A stretch of DNA of 64,000 nucleotides from Hordeum vulgare subsp. vulgare (lineage: Eukaryota; Streptophyta; Magnoliopsida; Poales; Poaceae), in NCBI RefSeq assembly GCF_904849725.1, contig NC_058524.1, positions 29,667,001 to 29,731,000 of the forward strand. Reading direction: 5' to 3'. The translations under genes and the position numbers were made by a program. Of the stretch, positions 33,561 to 44,970 are shown piece by piece. Positions within the stretch are counted from its first letter, which is position 1. Each line of letters begins with the position of its first letter. The notes beneath the pieces are model-generated. The model saw only the letters and a list, made by a program, of their open reading frames with translations, was not told where the DNA came from and did no database searches.

Positions 33561-36500
33561 TATATTCGATATACATGTTATTGATGTGTACTTAACCAGC
33601 TCTCGTAGTAGTGCCTGGGTATTCGATACCGATTCTGTTGCTCATATTTGCAACTCGAAACAGGAACTGCGGAATAAGCAAAGGCTGGAGAAGGATGAAG
33701 TGACGATGCGCATGGGAAATGGTTCCAAGGTTGATGCGATCGCCGCCACACAATTTCACTTCAGTTACCATCAGGATTAGTTATGAACTTAAATAAATGT
33801 TATTTAGTGTCTGCGTTAAGCATGAACATTATATCTGGATCTTGTTTATTGCGAGACGGTTACTCGTTTAAGTCAGAGAATAATGGTTGTTCTATTTCTA
33901 TGAGTAATATCTTTTATGGTCATGCACCCAATGTGAGAGGATTGTTCATGTTGAATCTTGATAGCGATAATACACATATACATAACATTGAGACCAAAAG
34001 AGTTAGAGTTAACAATGATAGCGCCATGTTTTTATGGCACCGCTGCTTAGGTCATATTGGTGTAAAGCGCATGAAGAAACTCCATACCTATGGACTTTTG
34101 GAGTCACTTGACTTTGTTTGACTTGACACATGCGAACCATGCCTCATGGGAAAGATGACTAAGACTCTGCTCCAGAACAATGGAGCGTGCAAGTGACTTG
34201 TTGGAAATCATACATACCGATGTGTGCGGTCCGATGAATGTGGAGGCGTGCGGCGGATATCGTTATTTTCTCACCTTCACTAACGATTTGAGTAGATATG
34301 GATATGTCTACTTGATGAAGCACAAGTCTGAAACATTTGAAAAGTTCAAACAATTTCAGAGTGAAGTTGAAAATCATCATAACAACAAGATCAAGTTCCT
34401 ACGGTCTGATCGTGGGGGTGAATATCTGAGTTTCGAGTTTGGTGCTCACTTAAGACAATGTGGAATTGTTTCATACTTGACACCGCCTCGAACACCACAG
34501 CGTAATGGTGTGTCCGAACATCGTAATCGTACTTTATTAGAGATGGTGCGATCTATGATGTCTCATACCGATTTGCCGTTATTGTTTTGGGGTTATGCAT
34601 TAGAGACAGCTGCATTCACTTTAAATAAGGCACCAGCAAAATCTGTTGAGACAACACCATACAAACTGTGGTATGGCAAAAGACCAAAGTTGTCGTTTCT
34701 TAAAGTTTGGGGATGTGATGCTTATGTCAAAAAGCTTTAGCCTGAAAAGCTGGAACCCAAAGTGGAAAAGTGCGTCTTCATAGGTTACCTGAAAGAGACA
34801 GTTGGGTATACCTTCTATCTCAAATCCAAGGGTAAAGTGTTGTTGCTAAAAATGGAGCTTTTCTTGAGAAGGAGTTTCTCTCGAAAGAATTGAGTGGGGG
34901 GAAGATAGAACTTGATGAGGTTGTCGAACCACTAATCCGTCTATATGGTGGCGCGGGGCAAGGGGAAACCCATGTTGCTGCGGTGCCGGTTGAGGAGCAC
35001 GTTGATGATGATGATCATGAAACTTCGTATCAAGTTGCTATCAGACCTCGAAGGTCGACAAGATCACGTACTGCTCCTGAGTGGTACAGTAATCCTGTCT
35101 TAACGATTATGTTGTTAGACAACAATGACCCTACGAATTATGAAGAAGCAATGGTGGGCCCGGATTCCAACAAATGGCTAGAGGCCATGAAGTCCGAGAT
35201 AGGATCCATTTACGAGAACAAGTGTGGACTTTGGAAGTACTACCCGAAGGCCGCAAGGCTATTCAGAACAAATGGATCTATAAGAAGAAGACGGACACAG
35301 ACGGTAATGTGACCGTTTATAAAGCTCGACTTGTGGCAAAGGGTTTTTCAGAAGTTCAAGGAGTTGACTACGATGAGACATTCTCACTGGCAGTGATGCT
35401 TAAGTCCGTCCGAATGATGTTAGCAATACCTGCCTTTTACGATTATGAAATCTGGCACATGGATGTAAAAACGGCGTTCCTTAACGGTTTTCTTAAGGAA
35501 GAGTTGTATATGATGCAACCCGAAGGTTTTGTGGATCCAAAGAATGCTAACAAAGTGTGCAAGCTCCAGCAATCCATTTATGGACTGGTGCAAGCATTTC
35601 GGAGCTAGAATAAGCGCTTTGATGAGGTGATCAAAGCATTTGGATTTATACAAGTGGTTGGAGAATCTTGTATTAACAAGAAAGTGAGTGGGAGCTCTGT
35701 GGCGTTTCTAATATTATATGTGGACGACATATTGCTGATTGGAAACAACGTGAGCTTTTGGAGAGCATAAAGGATTACTTGAATAAAAGTTTCTCTATGA
35801 AGGACCTAGGAGAAGCTGCTTACATTCTAGGCGTTAAGATCTATAGGGATAGATCGAAACGCCTCATAGGACTTTCACAAAGCACATACCTTGATAAAGT
35901 GTTGAAGAAGCTCAAAATGGATCAGTCCAAGAAAGGGTTCTTGCCAGTATTACAAGGTATAAAATTGAGTAAGACTCAGTGCCCAGCAACTACGGAAGAT
36001 AGAGAACATATGAGTTCCATCCCCTATGCTTCAGCCGTAGGTTCTGTCATGTATGCAATGCTGTGAACTAGACCACACGTCAGCTTGGCCATAAGTATGG
36101 CAGGCAGGTTTCAGAGTAATCCACGAGTGGATCACTGGAAGGCGGTCAAGAATATTCTGAAGTACCTGAAAAGGACTAAGGAAATGTTTCTCGTTTATGG
36201 AGGTGGCAAAGAGCTCGCTGTAAAAGGTTACGTCGGCGCAAGCTTTGACACTGATCCGGATGACTCTAAGTCGCAAACCGGATACGTATTTATTCTTAAT
36301 GGGGGTGCGGTAAGCTGGTGCAGTTCCAAGCAGAGCGTCGTAGCAGATTCTACATGTGAAGCGGAGTACATGGCTTCCTAGGAGGCCGCGAAGGAGGGTG
36401 TCTGGATGAAGCAGTTCATGACATATCTTGGAGTTGTGCCAAGCGCACTAGATCTATTGACTCTGCTAGGTGACAACACTGGTGCCATTGCCTTAGCAAA

Positions 36501-36640
36501 GGAACCAAGGTTTCACAAGAAGACCAGACACATCAGACGACGCTTTAACCTCATCCGTGACTACGTCTAAGGAGAGGACGTGAATATGAGCAAAGTGCAC
36601 ACGGATCCGAATGTAGCAGACCCGTTGACTAAACCTCTTC
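33561..36640 (+). pseudogene. pol: Copia 2 protease-pol (broken)
   Basis: The protease motif reads FDTDS at about 33625, so the Gly of the active site DTG is lost. The integrase core keeps its first Asp (TDVCGP, about 34215) and RSDRGGEY (34415). RT keeps YVDDILLIG at about 35720, and RNase H lies around 36230-36390. Breaks include stops at 34119, 34738, 35606 and 36064, and shifts near 35220 and 35755. Copia 1 shows the opposite pattern, with an intact protease motif but an altered integrase Asp. Confidence 0.88.
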
Positions 36641-36738
36641 CACGGGCAAAACATGATCAACACCAGAACTGTATGGGTGTTCTATTTATTACAATGTAAA
36701 TCGCATGGTGATGTGAGGACTAGATTACTGACTCTAGT

Positions 36739-36751
36739 GCAAGTGGGAGAC
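36739..36751 (+). other. Polypurine tract of Copia 2
   Basis: GCAAGTGGGAGAC directly precedes the TGTTGG start of LTR3. Confidence 0.75.
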
Positions 36752-38576
36752 TGTTGGAAATATGCCCTAGAGGCGATCATAAAAGTGTTATTATTATATT
36801 TCTTGTTTAAAGATAATCGTTTATTATCCATGCTATAATTGTATTGAATGAAAACATAGATACATGTGTGGACACATAGACACAACAATGTCTCTAGCAA
36901 GCCTCTAGTTGGCTAGCCAGTCGATCAAGGATAGTCAAGGTTTTCTGACTATGTGCAAAGTGTTGTTGTTCGATAAATGGATCACGTCATTAGGATAATC
37001 ATGTGATGGACTAGACCCAAACTATGAACGTAGCATATTGGTCGTCTCGTTTTATTGCTATAGTTTTCTGCATGTCAAGTATTTGTTCCTATGACCATGA
37101 GATCATATAACTCACTAGCACCGGAGGAATGCCTTGTGTGCATCAAACGTCACAACGTAACTGGGTGAATATAAAGGTACTCTACAGGTATCTCCGAAGG
37201 TGTCCGTTGAGTTAGTATGGATCAAGACTTGGATTTGTCACTCCGTGTGACGGAGAGGTATCTCCGGGCCCACTCGGTAATACAACATCACACACAAGCC
37301 TTGCAAGCAATGTTACTAAGTGTAAGTCACGGGATCTTGTATTACAAAATGAGTAAAGAGACTTGCCGGTAACGAGATTGAAATAGGTATACGGATACTG
37401 ACGATCATATCTCGGGCAAGTAATATAGCGAAGGACAAAGGGAATGACATACGGGATTATATGAATCCTTGACACTGAGGTTCAACGATAAGATATTCGG
37501 AAAATTTGTAGGAACCAATATGGGCATCCAGGTACTGCTATTGGATATTGACCGAGGAGTACCTCGGGGCATGTCTACATAGTTGTCGAACCCGCAGGGT
37601 CTGCCCACTTAAGGTTCGGCGATGTTTTAGTATAGTTGAGTCATATGTGTGGTTACCGAATGTTGTTCGGAGTCCCAGATGAGATCACGGACGTCACGAG
37701 GGTTTCCGGAATGGTCCGGAGACGAAGATTGATATATAGGATGACTTCATTTGGTTACCGGAAAGTTTTCGGGCATTATCGGGAATGTACCGGGAGTGAC
37801 GAATGGGTTCCGGAAGTTCACCGGGAGGGGAGAAACCCTCCCGGGAGCCCAAAGGACCTATGGGTGGCGCACCTGCCCTTAGTGGGCTAGTGGGACAGCC
37901 CAAGAGGGCCTATGCGCCAGAAAAAGAAAACCAAAGAAAAAAAAAGAAAGGTGGGAAGGAAGAGAAGGACTCCACTTTCCAATCCTAGTTGGACTAGGAT
38001 TGGAGTAGGACTCCTCCTCCTCCCTGGCCGGTGCACACTTGAGGGCTTAGCCCTCAAGGCAAGCCTCCTCCACCTCCCTCCTATATATATTGGTGATTTA
38101 GGGCTGATTTGAGACAACTTTTGCCACGTGCAACTCAGATCTAGACACCATAGTTTTACCTCTAGATCGTATTTCTGCGGAGCTCGGGCGGAGCCCTGCA
38201 GGAGTAGATCCTTCACCACCACCACAGCGCCGTCACACTGCCGGAGAACTCATCTACTTCCTCGTCTTGCTTGCTGGATCAAGAAGGCCCAGATCATCGC
38301 CGAGCTGTACGTGTGCTAAACGCGGAGGTGTCGTCCATTCGGCACTAGATCGGAGCGGATCGTGGGACGGATCGCGGGACGGTTCGTAGGACGGTTCGCG
38401 GGGCGGATCGAGGGACGTGAGGACGTTCCACTACATCAATCGTGTTTCTTAACACTTCCTGTTGTGCGATCTACAAGGGTACGTAGATCCGAATCTCCTC
38501 TTGTAGATGCACATCACCATGATAGGTCTTGATGCGCGTAGGAAAATTTTTGTTTCCCATGCGACGCTCGCCAACA
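36752..38576 (+). repeat. LTR3, 3' LTR of Copia 2
   Basis: 1825 bp from TGTTGG to CCAACA. It is clearly diverged from LTR1 and from the first part of LTR2, for instance around 37980-38150 against 7090-7270. It agrees well with LTR2 from about 7290 on. The DNA right of it belongs to CACTA C. Confidence 0.93.
38082..38090 (+). promoter_or_regulatory. TATA box of LTR3
   Basis: TATATATAT at the position equivalent to the boxes of LTR1 and LTR2. Confidence 0.5.
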
Positions 38577-40618
38577 TTTTCGGCTTGAGAAAAGGAGGCG
38601 GACTGCTCTGACGCGCTGGAGGAGACAGAGCGGTGGCATTTGTCTTCCAACGTTGCCAACGAGGCAAAGGAGGAGGTAGACTGCTCTGACGTGCCGGAGT
38701 AGGCGAAGGAGGAGGCGAAGTGCCCTCACGCGTTGGAGGAGCCGGAGAAGGAGGCAAAGTGCCCTGATCACTCACTATGGGAGGAGGAGGAGGATGGGGA
38801 GGAGGCGGACTGCCCTGACTCGTTGGAGGAGGAGGAGGACGCGGAGGCGCCAATTTGGAAGGTTGATGAACTCCTTCTGCCATAGACATGTACTCCTTAG
38901 AGCACGAACCAGCTGACTCTCCCCTTCACCTATAGGGTGGTCAAGCTCGAGCTCCTCAAATCCCTCCATTACTTGATCCACCATCACAACAACATAGCCA
39001 TGTGGAATTGGAAGGCAGTGAAAAGTTTCGTTGGGTTGAGGAGGTGCAATAGAGCCGACAGCCGCCTTGAAAGTGAGGTTCCGACATTTCATCATAAGCT
39101 CGCAATGTTGAGCCTCCGTGATAGTATCCACGGGGTAGCTAGGAGACGTGAAGTCATGCTGAACGGGCTCCGTGGAAGCCACGTTGCTTCTTCGCCCAGA
39201 TGGCGGGGTAACTTCTGGGGTAGCTTCGTGACGCTGAGATTGTTGGTCGGCAGCTCGCTGGCTCTCAAGTTCCTCAAGTTTTGTAGTCTTGAATTGATCT
39301 TCTGCATGTTGCTCAGCTCCGCTTTCCTCTGTCTGTCTCGGCTTCTGTAACCGCCTGCGTCGGGAAACCCAACTTTCCACGGAATGGAGTCTGATGTGCC
39401 TCGTGTTCGTCCAGGGTGCTTAGCATTCCCTAGGGCCTCAGTCAGCTCGTCCTTCTCTGTGCCGCGAATCAACGTCCCTTCCTGCGTTGCGGTGATATAA
39501 TTCTGAAGCTTGATGATGGGTATTGCAAGTTGCTCATCCGTCCAACGGCACTTCCCCCAATCCCAAAGAACCAAGTCCTTGCACGGTCTGGCCAGTTCAA
39601 TGTCTGTGGTTCGACCCCTTTAGCAATCAGGTCATTCTCGGCTTTGTCCCACAACGGTCGGGCTTTGAGGTAGCCACTTGACCCCGTGTGATGGTGATAC
39701 TGCTTCTTTGCGGCATTGTTCTTGTTAGTCTCTTACAATTTCTTACTCTTGTCTAATGTCTTGTAGGCCACAAATGCGGGCCAGTGATCTCTTATCTTCT
39801 CAAATCGGCCGATGAATTCTGAAGTCTTCCCTTTGTCGACAAACATTGATTTCAAATCATTCTTCCACCTCCTGAATAGATGTGCCATCTTCTTAAGAGC
39901 ACACACCTTGACCATTGGCTCTATAACTGGGTTATTCGGACCCTCCTGTGGCGGTAGGTTGAAATTTGCCTTCAGCGCGGTCCAAAAATCATCTTTCTGC
40001 CTATCGGTGACATAATCACCTTCAGGGACGTCGTGGCCCTTAGGCTTATTCCATTGCTTGATGCTGATCGGGATGTTGCCCCTAACAATAGCTCCGCACT
40101 GAGCAGAAAATGCGTCCTTGGACCGAATGGGTAGAATCGATAGGACATCATCCGCAAGTGTTGTGATCATGAACTTTTCATCCGTGCGCAACCTTCTCTT
40201 CGGGCCTTGTCTCTTTACTGAAGTTTGGCTCGATTCGGAGGGCTATAAAAGAAGAAAGAACAGTTAATATATGTACATACCTTCGGGCTTAATTAATATA
40301 TATACCTCGCCGGACTTTGCAACAACTCCTTCCTCCGTTCGTCACCGGAGCTGTCATCATGGTCTCCTTCTTCCTCCGGCATTCGGTCATCAGAGCCATC
40401 ATGATCATGTCCTTCCTCCTCCAATGTTCGATCACCCGAGCCATCATCCTCTCCTTCCAGACCATCGGTGTCATTGAGATACGATAAGAAATCACCTCCG
40501 CCGAGGATTATCTCCCCCAACAACTGTTCTTGTTCCATAGTTTCTGGAAATATTTCAGCTCCTTGTATGAATAACCGAATTACACGAACTTCTATGTTTT
40601 GAACATGCACGAACATTT
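38577..40618 (-). pseudogene. Accessory CACTA gene of element C, truncated by LTR3
   Basis: A short acidic first exon (MEQEQLLGEIILGGG, about 40539 to 40305) ends at a GTATAT donor. The next long exon from about 40240 reads TDEKFMITTLADDVLSI, HDVPEGDYVTDRQ and FVAYKTLDKSKK. A stop lies near 39733, and NNAAKKQYHHHTGSSGYLK follows in the same frame. These are features of the Ptta/Transposase_24 kind of second CACTA protein. Frameshifts near 39570 and 39375 follow. The last part, 39380-38577, is Gln/Glu-rich and then strongly Pro/Ser-rich before the LTR cuts it. Confidence 0.75.
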
Positions 40619-40816
40619 TTATATTTCATTTCTAAATATTGAATAGTTCATAGATGGACGTTATGATATATAATGCAATAGATCTCAAGAGGCAAAAAGG
40701 TTTTTTCTTTGAGTTACAACCAATAATCAACTTAATACATCTCGAATTTCATCGAATATAATCTCGAATACATCTCTAGTATAATCTCTTCCACTCACGG
40801 TTCATCATCAAATTGA

Positions 40817-41221
40817 TCACCCAAAGAGCTCTCGTTGTACTGAGGCATGGGCGGTGGAAACCCACAGAGAAGGAACAATAACAGGATCATAGCTCGGGTG
40901 AGATCCCTGAAGAACTTGCCAGCTATTGGAGAACCTGGCGTCCAACGCAACCAAGTAGCGACGGACATACTCGTCCTCCTCCCTCACACGGCGAAGTACC
41001 TCCTCCTCGGGGGTCGGCTGCCTCCGCACCGAAAGTGGCCCACACGACTGCCACCAAAGAAGCTCCAGGTCAACGACGGGAGACTGATTCCTCGCAAAGA
41101 TGTGCGCCCCAGAAGGTAGCACCTCCCAGTGCCAGCCCGGCGGAGCCCGGTCCTGCACATGCTGGTGCCTATCAAGCAGGTTGTCGCCACCGAGTCGACG
41201 ACGAGGATGCGGGATGGGCAT
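40817..41221 (-). CDS. Unrecognised CACTA-associated frame in element C
   Basis: 134 codons on the minus strand. The middle, PPGWHWEVLPSGAHIFARNQ to VVDLELLWWQS, has the Trp-rich, well-composed look of a real protein. It is followed by an Arg/Glu-rich helix (EEEVLRRVREEDEYVRRYL). I recognise no domain. It lies between a likely minus-strand promoter near 41800 and the accessory gene, so it may be a separate small gene or an upstream exon. Confidence 0.45.
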   Translation of the reverse strand: MPIPHPRRRLGGDNLLDRHQHVQDRAPPGWHWEVLPSGAHIFARNQSPVVDLELLWWQSCGPLSVRRQPTPEEEVLRRVREEDEYVRRYLVALDARFSNSWQVLQGSHPSYDPVIVPSLWVSTAHASVQRELFG

Positions 41222-41419
41222 CGTCGACGTCGAGAATTTTTGTTACAATTATTTAAAGCCCTACTATTTAAAGAATATATCTGAAATTAATATATGTCGT
41301 TGATGATTTGTTTGCAAATTCCAAATTAATTAGGTAGCAATGGGTAGGAATAGAGAAACAAATTTGCAGGAATAGAGAAACAAATATGCAAATTCCAATT
41401 TAATTAGGTAGCAATTTAA
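41222..41419 (+). other. AT-rich spacer in CACTA C
   Basis: Short AATTTAATTAGGTAGC duplicates lie near 41400. Nothing else is seen. Confidence 0.4.
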
Positions 41420-41770
41420 TTAGGTAGCGGAGGAGCTCACTAGGGCCGATGGGCTCGGGGCGGCGATGACGACGGGCTCGGGGCAGCGACAACGACGACG
41501 GGCTCGGGGAGACGGCGACGGGCTCGGGGCGGCGACGACGACAGGCTCGAGGCAGCGACGACGGGCTTGGGGCAATGGCGACGGGCTCGGGGCGGCGAAG
41601 ACGACGGGCTCGGGGCGGCGAAGGCGACGTGCTCGGGGGTGGCGACGACGACGGCCTCGGGGATGGCGGCGACGAGGAGGAGGACAGGATCGGGGGCGGC
41701 GACGACGACGAGGACTGGGTCGGGGGCGGCAGTGAGCTATAGCAGCCTGACGGCGTCGGGGCAAATGGAA
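41420..41770 (-). repeat. GC-rich tandem minisatellite, likely leader
   Basis: GGGCTCGGGGCGGCGA-type units of 15-30 bp repeat about 15 times. Frames on both strands give only Gly/Arg or Pro/Ser/Arg strings, so I treat it as non-coding. Confidence 0.6.
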
Positions 41771-41798
41771 GAGTTTGGGGGAAATTTTGATAACTCTC

Positions 41799-41806
41799 GG
41801 TTTATA
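41799..41806 (-). promoter_or_regulatory. Candidate TATA box for minus-strand genes of element C
   Basis: On the minus strand GTATATAAACC stands upstream of the GC-rich leader and the frames at 41221-38577. Position and sequence fit a core promoter; use is inferred. Confidence 0.35.
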
Positions 41807-41814
41807 TACGAAAA

Positions 41815-42130
41815 CCTTTGGTCTTGGTTGGTGCCGCAAACCGGGACTAAAGGTCAATTTTCAGCAGCCCAAAGGGCGGGAAGAAGAAACATTTAGTCCC
41901 TGTTTATGCCACTAACCGACACGAAAGGGTATCATTGGTCCTGCTTGGTGCCACCAACCAACACGAAAGTCGTGTGCGTGCCATAGCCGCGGTGCGGTTG
42001 GATGTTTAGTCCCACCTCTCTAGCCGAGAGAGCTCAGGAGTGGTTTATAAGCGCTGGTGCGCACACCCTGTCGAGCTCCTCTCAACTGCAGGCTTCCGGG
42101 CCTAATCTGTCGCTGCCTATGGGCCTATTG
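41815..42130 (+). repeat. Internal subterminal-like block of CACTA C
   Basis: CCGGGACTAAAGG and TTTAGTCCC motifs, then TTTATAAGC, CGAGCTCCTCTC and GGGCCTAA (42003-42105), match the block 14254-14355 of element B in order. Confidence 0.6.
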
Positions 42131-42403
42131 GGCCTTTCGCAGGTCTGAATCCTAGCCCAACTATCTAGTTGGGTTTCTAGTCGTATTTAGGCCGTGGTGG
42201 CCGAGTAGGTGGCATTTTTTTTAAATCTAGTTTTTTTATTTCGTATTTTTACTTTATTTATTTTATTTTGTGAATAACTTTACTAAAAAATAGATTTTTG
42301 AGGATTCTTTTTCGTGCAATTTAATACTACTGTGTTTTATCATTATATTCAATTTGGTAGGTTTTAGGTTATTTTAAATGTCTGTTTCAATAAAAACAGA
42401 TTT
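42131..42403 (+). other. Spacer before the Afa-like array in CACTA C
   Basis: T-rich DNA without a supported frame. Confidence 0.4.
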
Positions 42404-42718
42404 GGTACAAAAGGGATTTCATTTTTTTGAACTTATTCAAACTCCAGACTTTTTGTATGTTCAAAATGCACCATTCAAGACCACATCATCAATTTTCAAC
42501 ACTTTCTGAGTTCATTTGGTATTTTTCATGCATTTAGTGATTTGTTTTTTAGCTAAATGACCCAGAAATTGAAAAGTACTACAAATAAACTCTGAATAGG
42601 TTGAAAGTTGGCATGGTATCATCATTTTACCCACATAGCATGGGCTAAAAAGTTGACTGGGTTGCGGCAAAAATTGGATGCACTTCGTGTACAAATCAGA
42701 CAATCTTTTTCGAAGTAT
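42404..42718 (+). repeat. Afa/pAs1-like array of CACTA C, left part
   Basis: About one unit of the same 337-bp repeat as in element B, with GAACTTATTC, CTGAGTTCATTTGGTA and AGCTAAATGACCC. It breaks at CGAAGTAT where CACTA D enters, and continues at 58515. The unit bridging the insertion adds up to about 339 bp. Confidence 0.85.
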
Positions 42719-43025
42719 CACTATTGGAAAACAGTTTTTTGCCATCTGCCAAATCTTTGTCGTCTGCTAGCTGACGCCAAAGAGTGTCTTTGCCGTCAGC
42801 TGCCACAAAGCAGACGGCAAAGCACTGGCTGCTGGCATAGAGTGTCTTTGCCATCAGTCACATCTTTGCCGTCAGCTACCAGACGGCAAAGAGTCCCACA
42901 GCAGACGGCAAACATGTAGATGGGCCCACCTGACCGCGGGGACGTTAGGTCAAACTGGAGTCCCTTCTTTGTCGTCTGCTAGGGGACGGCAAAGAGTCCG
43001 GAGGCAGACGGCAAAGCGCTAACTC
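42719..43025 (+). repeat. Left subterminal repeats of CACTA D
   Basis: CTTTGCCGTCTGC and its complement GCAGACGGCAAAG alternate. These match a large CACTA subfamily of grasses. Confidence 0.85.
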
Positions 43026-43914
43026 CGTGTGTAACAGCTCCACCCCGCCCCTCTCTCTCACCCACTGTAACAGCTCGCTCCACACCCCGCCCCTCTCTCT
43101 CTGCCACTCCTATCCCCGACGCCCAGCGCCGCCACCACCGTCGCGCCGCCGCCAACACCGTCGCGCCGCCGCCAACACCGTTGCGCCGACGCCCCGGTCG
43201 CCCCCGGCGCCGCCCTGGTGCCTCACAGCCCCGCCGCCGCCGCCCCATCGCCCTCGTCGCCGCCCCGGTGCCCCACAGACCCCTGGCGCCGCTGCCCCAC
43301 CTGTCCCCGACGCCCACCTGAGCCACCACCATTGCGCTGCCACCCCGCCACCCCCAACACCCTTGGCCCCACCATAGCCGCCCCTCCCGGTGAGCCACCA
43401 CCCCCCCCCCCCCCCCCCGCACCCGCATGATTTTTTGGAATTAGATTATAACTACCCGCATGATTTTTTGGAATTAGATTATAACTACCAGCATGATTTT
43501 TTATTGTTGTTGTAGTAGTTGTTCTTGTTAGTAGTTGTAGTGGTAGTAGTTTTAATAGTTCTTCTTGTTAGTAGTTTTAGTAGTTGGTCTTGTTAGTAGT
43601 TTTAGTAGTTGTTCTTGTTAGTAGTTTTAGTAGTTGTTCTTGTTAGTAGTTTTAGATTATAACTACCGACATGATTTTTTATTGTTGTTGTTGTAGTAGT
43701 TAATTAGTAGTTTTACTGGTAGATTTAGTTAGTTGGTAGATTTAGTAGGTAGTTTAGTGGTAGATTTTGTTTTGTTAATTAGTGATAGCTAGATTCTTTT
43801 TTAGTTACTTAGTGGTAGATTATGTTTTTGTTATTTTTTTTTGCTGTTTAGTGCTATATAGGTTTAGCGATAGGTTTAGTTAGCTTGGTTAGTTAGGTTA
43901 GTTAGTTAGTTAGC
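43026..43914 (+). other. GC-rich leader and TTAGTAGTTG-rich stretch of CACTA D
   Basis: 43030-43430 is GC-rich (CGCCGCCGCC units) and ends in a run of about 20 C. From 43440 to 43900 a simple GTAGTAGTTGTTCTTGTTA motif repeats. Frames here are low-complexity only. It probably holds the TNP2 promoter or leader. Confidence 0.5.
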
Positions 43915-44330
43915 ATGATAGAAAGAATAGGAAGAAGAAGAAGAGGAGGAGGAGGAGAAGAGGAGAAGAGGAGGAGGAGAAGAAGAAGAAGAAGAAGAGG
44001 AGGAGGAGGAGGAGGAGAAGAGAAAAATAAGAAGGAGAACAAGAAAAGAAGAAGAAAAGAAGAAGAGAAGAAGAATACCTTCTCCTTCTTCTCCTCCTTG
44101 TTCTCCTCCTCCTCCTCCTCCTTCTTCTTGATTTCTTCTTCTTCTTCTCCTCCTCCTCTTTCTTATTCTCCTTACCTTATTTTCCCCAACAATGAGATAA
44201 TTAGGCCATTTAGCTACAAAATGGCATAAAAACCTTGGTTAGCTCATGAATATTATATTCTTATCTTGTTTTCCTCTAAAATGACATAATTACAATATTT
44301 GTGTTGATCGGGTGGATTTACATGTGATAG
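43915..44330 (+). repeat. Isolated unit of the GA/TC repeat upstream of TNP2 in D
   Basis: A GAGGAGGAGAAG tract faces a CTCCTCCTTCTTC tract. CCCCAACAATGA, CATTTAGCT, ACCTTGGTTAGCTCAT and TTGTTTTCCTCTAAAATG follow, the same order as in the units of the array at 51435-55455. Confidence 0.75.
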
Positions 44331-44527
44331 TTGTCTCGTCGTTGTGAGGTCTTCTGTGCGAAGACCTCCCTGTGCGTTGTACGAGCTCCGCCCTTGGATT
44401 TGTGGGTCAGTACAAATTTCATCTCCTCCTCGCCCCTTCATTTATTGTGGCTCGGTTTCCGGATGAAACTTTCTAGATTTAGGTAATTAAATTAATTTAT
44501 CAGTATGCGTGACCAGTATGCGTCTCC

Positions 44528-44842
44528 CGTTCGAAAGGGCGACATCTATAAATATGCATGTCTTTGCATATTTATAACCGCCATCCTTTCGAATTGTCCA
44601 ACATTATCCATGGACAGCCCGAGTATGTGTAGATTGGGTTTGTTTTCCCATATGCTGTGCTCTGGATCCGATGCGAAATTTCGTCAGTGCCTCCCTGTTG
44701 TTCTCCGGATGCACATCCTCTCTGCTTATTGCGGAGACGTGTATCAGGAGAACATCGGGGAGGTGCTGCCAAAATTTTGCGTTGGATCCGGAGCAGAGCA
44801 TGGGAAAACGAACCCAATCTACACATACACGAGTGGGATTAG
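44528..44842 (+). repeat. Two successive inverted repeats just upstream of TNP2 in D
   Basis: The first, 44528-44595, has perfect 12-bp arms TATAAATATGCA (44547-44558) and TGCATATTTATA (44565-44576), with TTCGAAAGG and its complement further out. The second, about 44618-44842, has arms of roughly 105 bp. GTATGTGTAGATTGGGTT on the left faces AACCCAATCTACACATAC on the right, and GGATCC lies in both arms. Similar peptides are therefore read on both strands. Confidence 0.8.
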
Positions 44843-44970
44843 GACCTATCTTTACCTATTAGCGTGTAGGTTGCCTAGACGTAATAAAAATGGCGAACCT
44901 GATTAACCGATGAATATAAATGCTAAATTATATATAAATATATTTCTTCTGTCTTTAGTAGCTAGGCAAG

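Larger units (their letters stand above)
5859..38576 (+). mobile_element. Copia LTR retrotransposon 2 (BARE/WIS/Angela type), split by CACTA A
   Basis: LTR2, primer binding site (7667), leader, gag, pol, polypurine tract and LTR3 follow in order. The leader is interrupted at 8226 and resumes at 32030 with a 3-bp duplication CGT. Joined across the insert, it matches the leader of Copia 1. Gag and pol are more decayed than in Copia 1. Confidence 0.92.

Noticed and set aside
39092..39574. Independent Arg/Gln-rich gene
   Set aside because: It continues the accessory gene of element C after a frameshift and is annotated there.
43390..43425. Poly-C run as a special structural element
   Set aside because: Homopolymers of this kind are often assembly or sequencing uncertainty, and nothing else supports a function.
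43027..43430. Pro-rich frames in CACTA D
   Set aside because: Caused by CGCC repeats and a poly-C run. Open on both strands without protein-like composition.
44505..44906. Small genes on both strands before TNP2 of D
   Set aside because: Similar peptides appear on both strands because the DNA is an inverted repeat. No domain is present.
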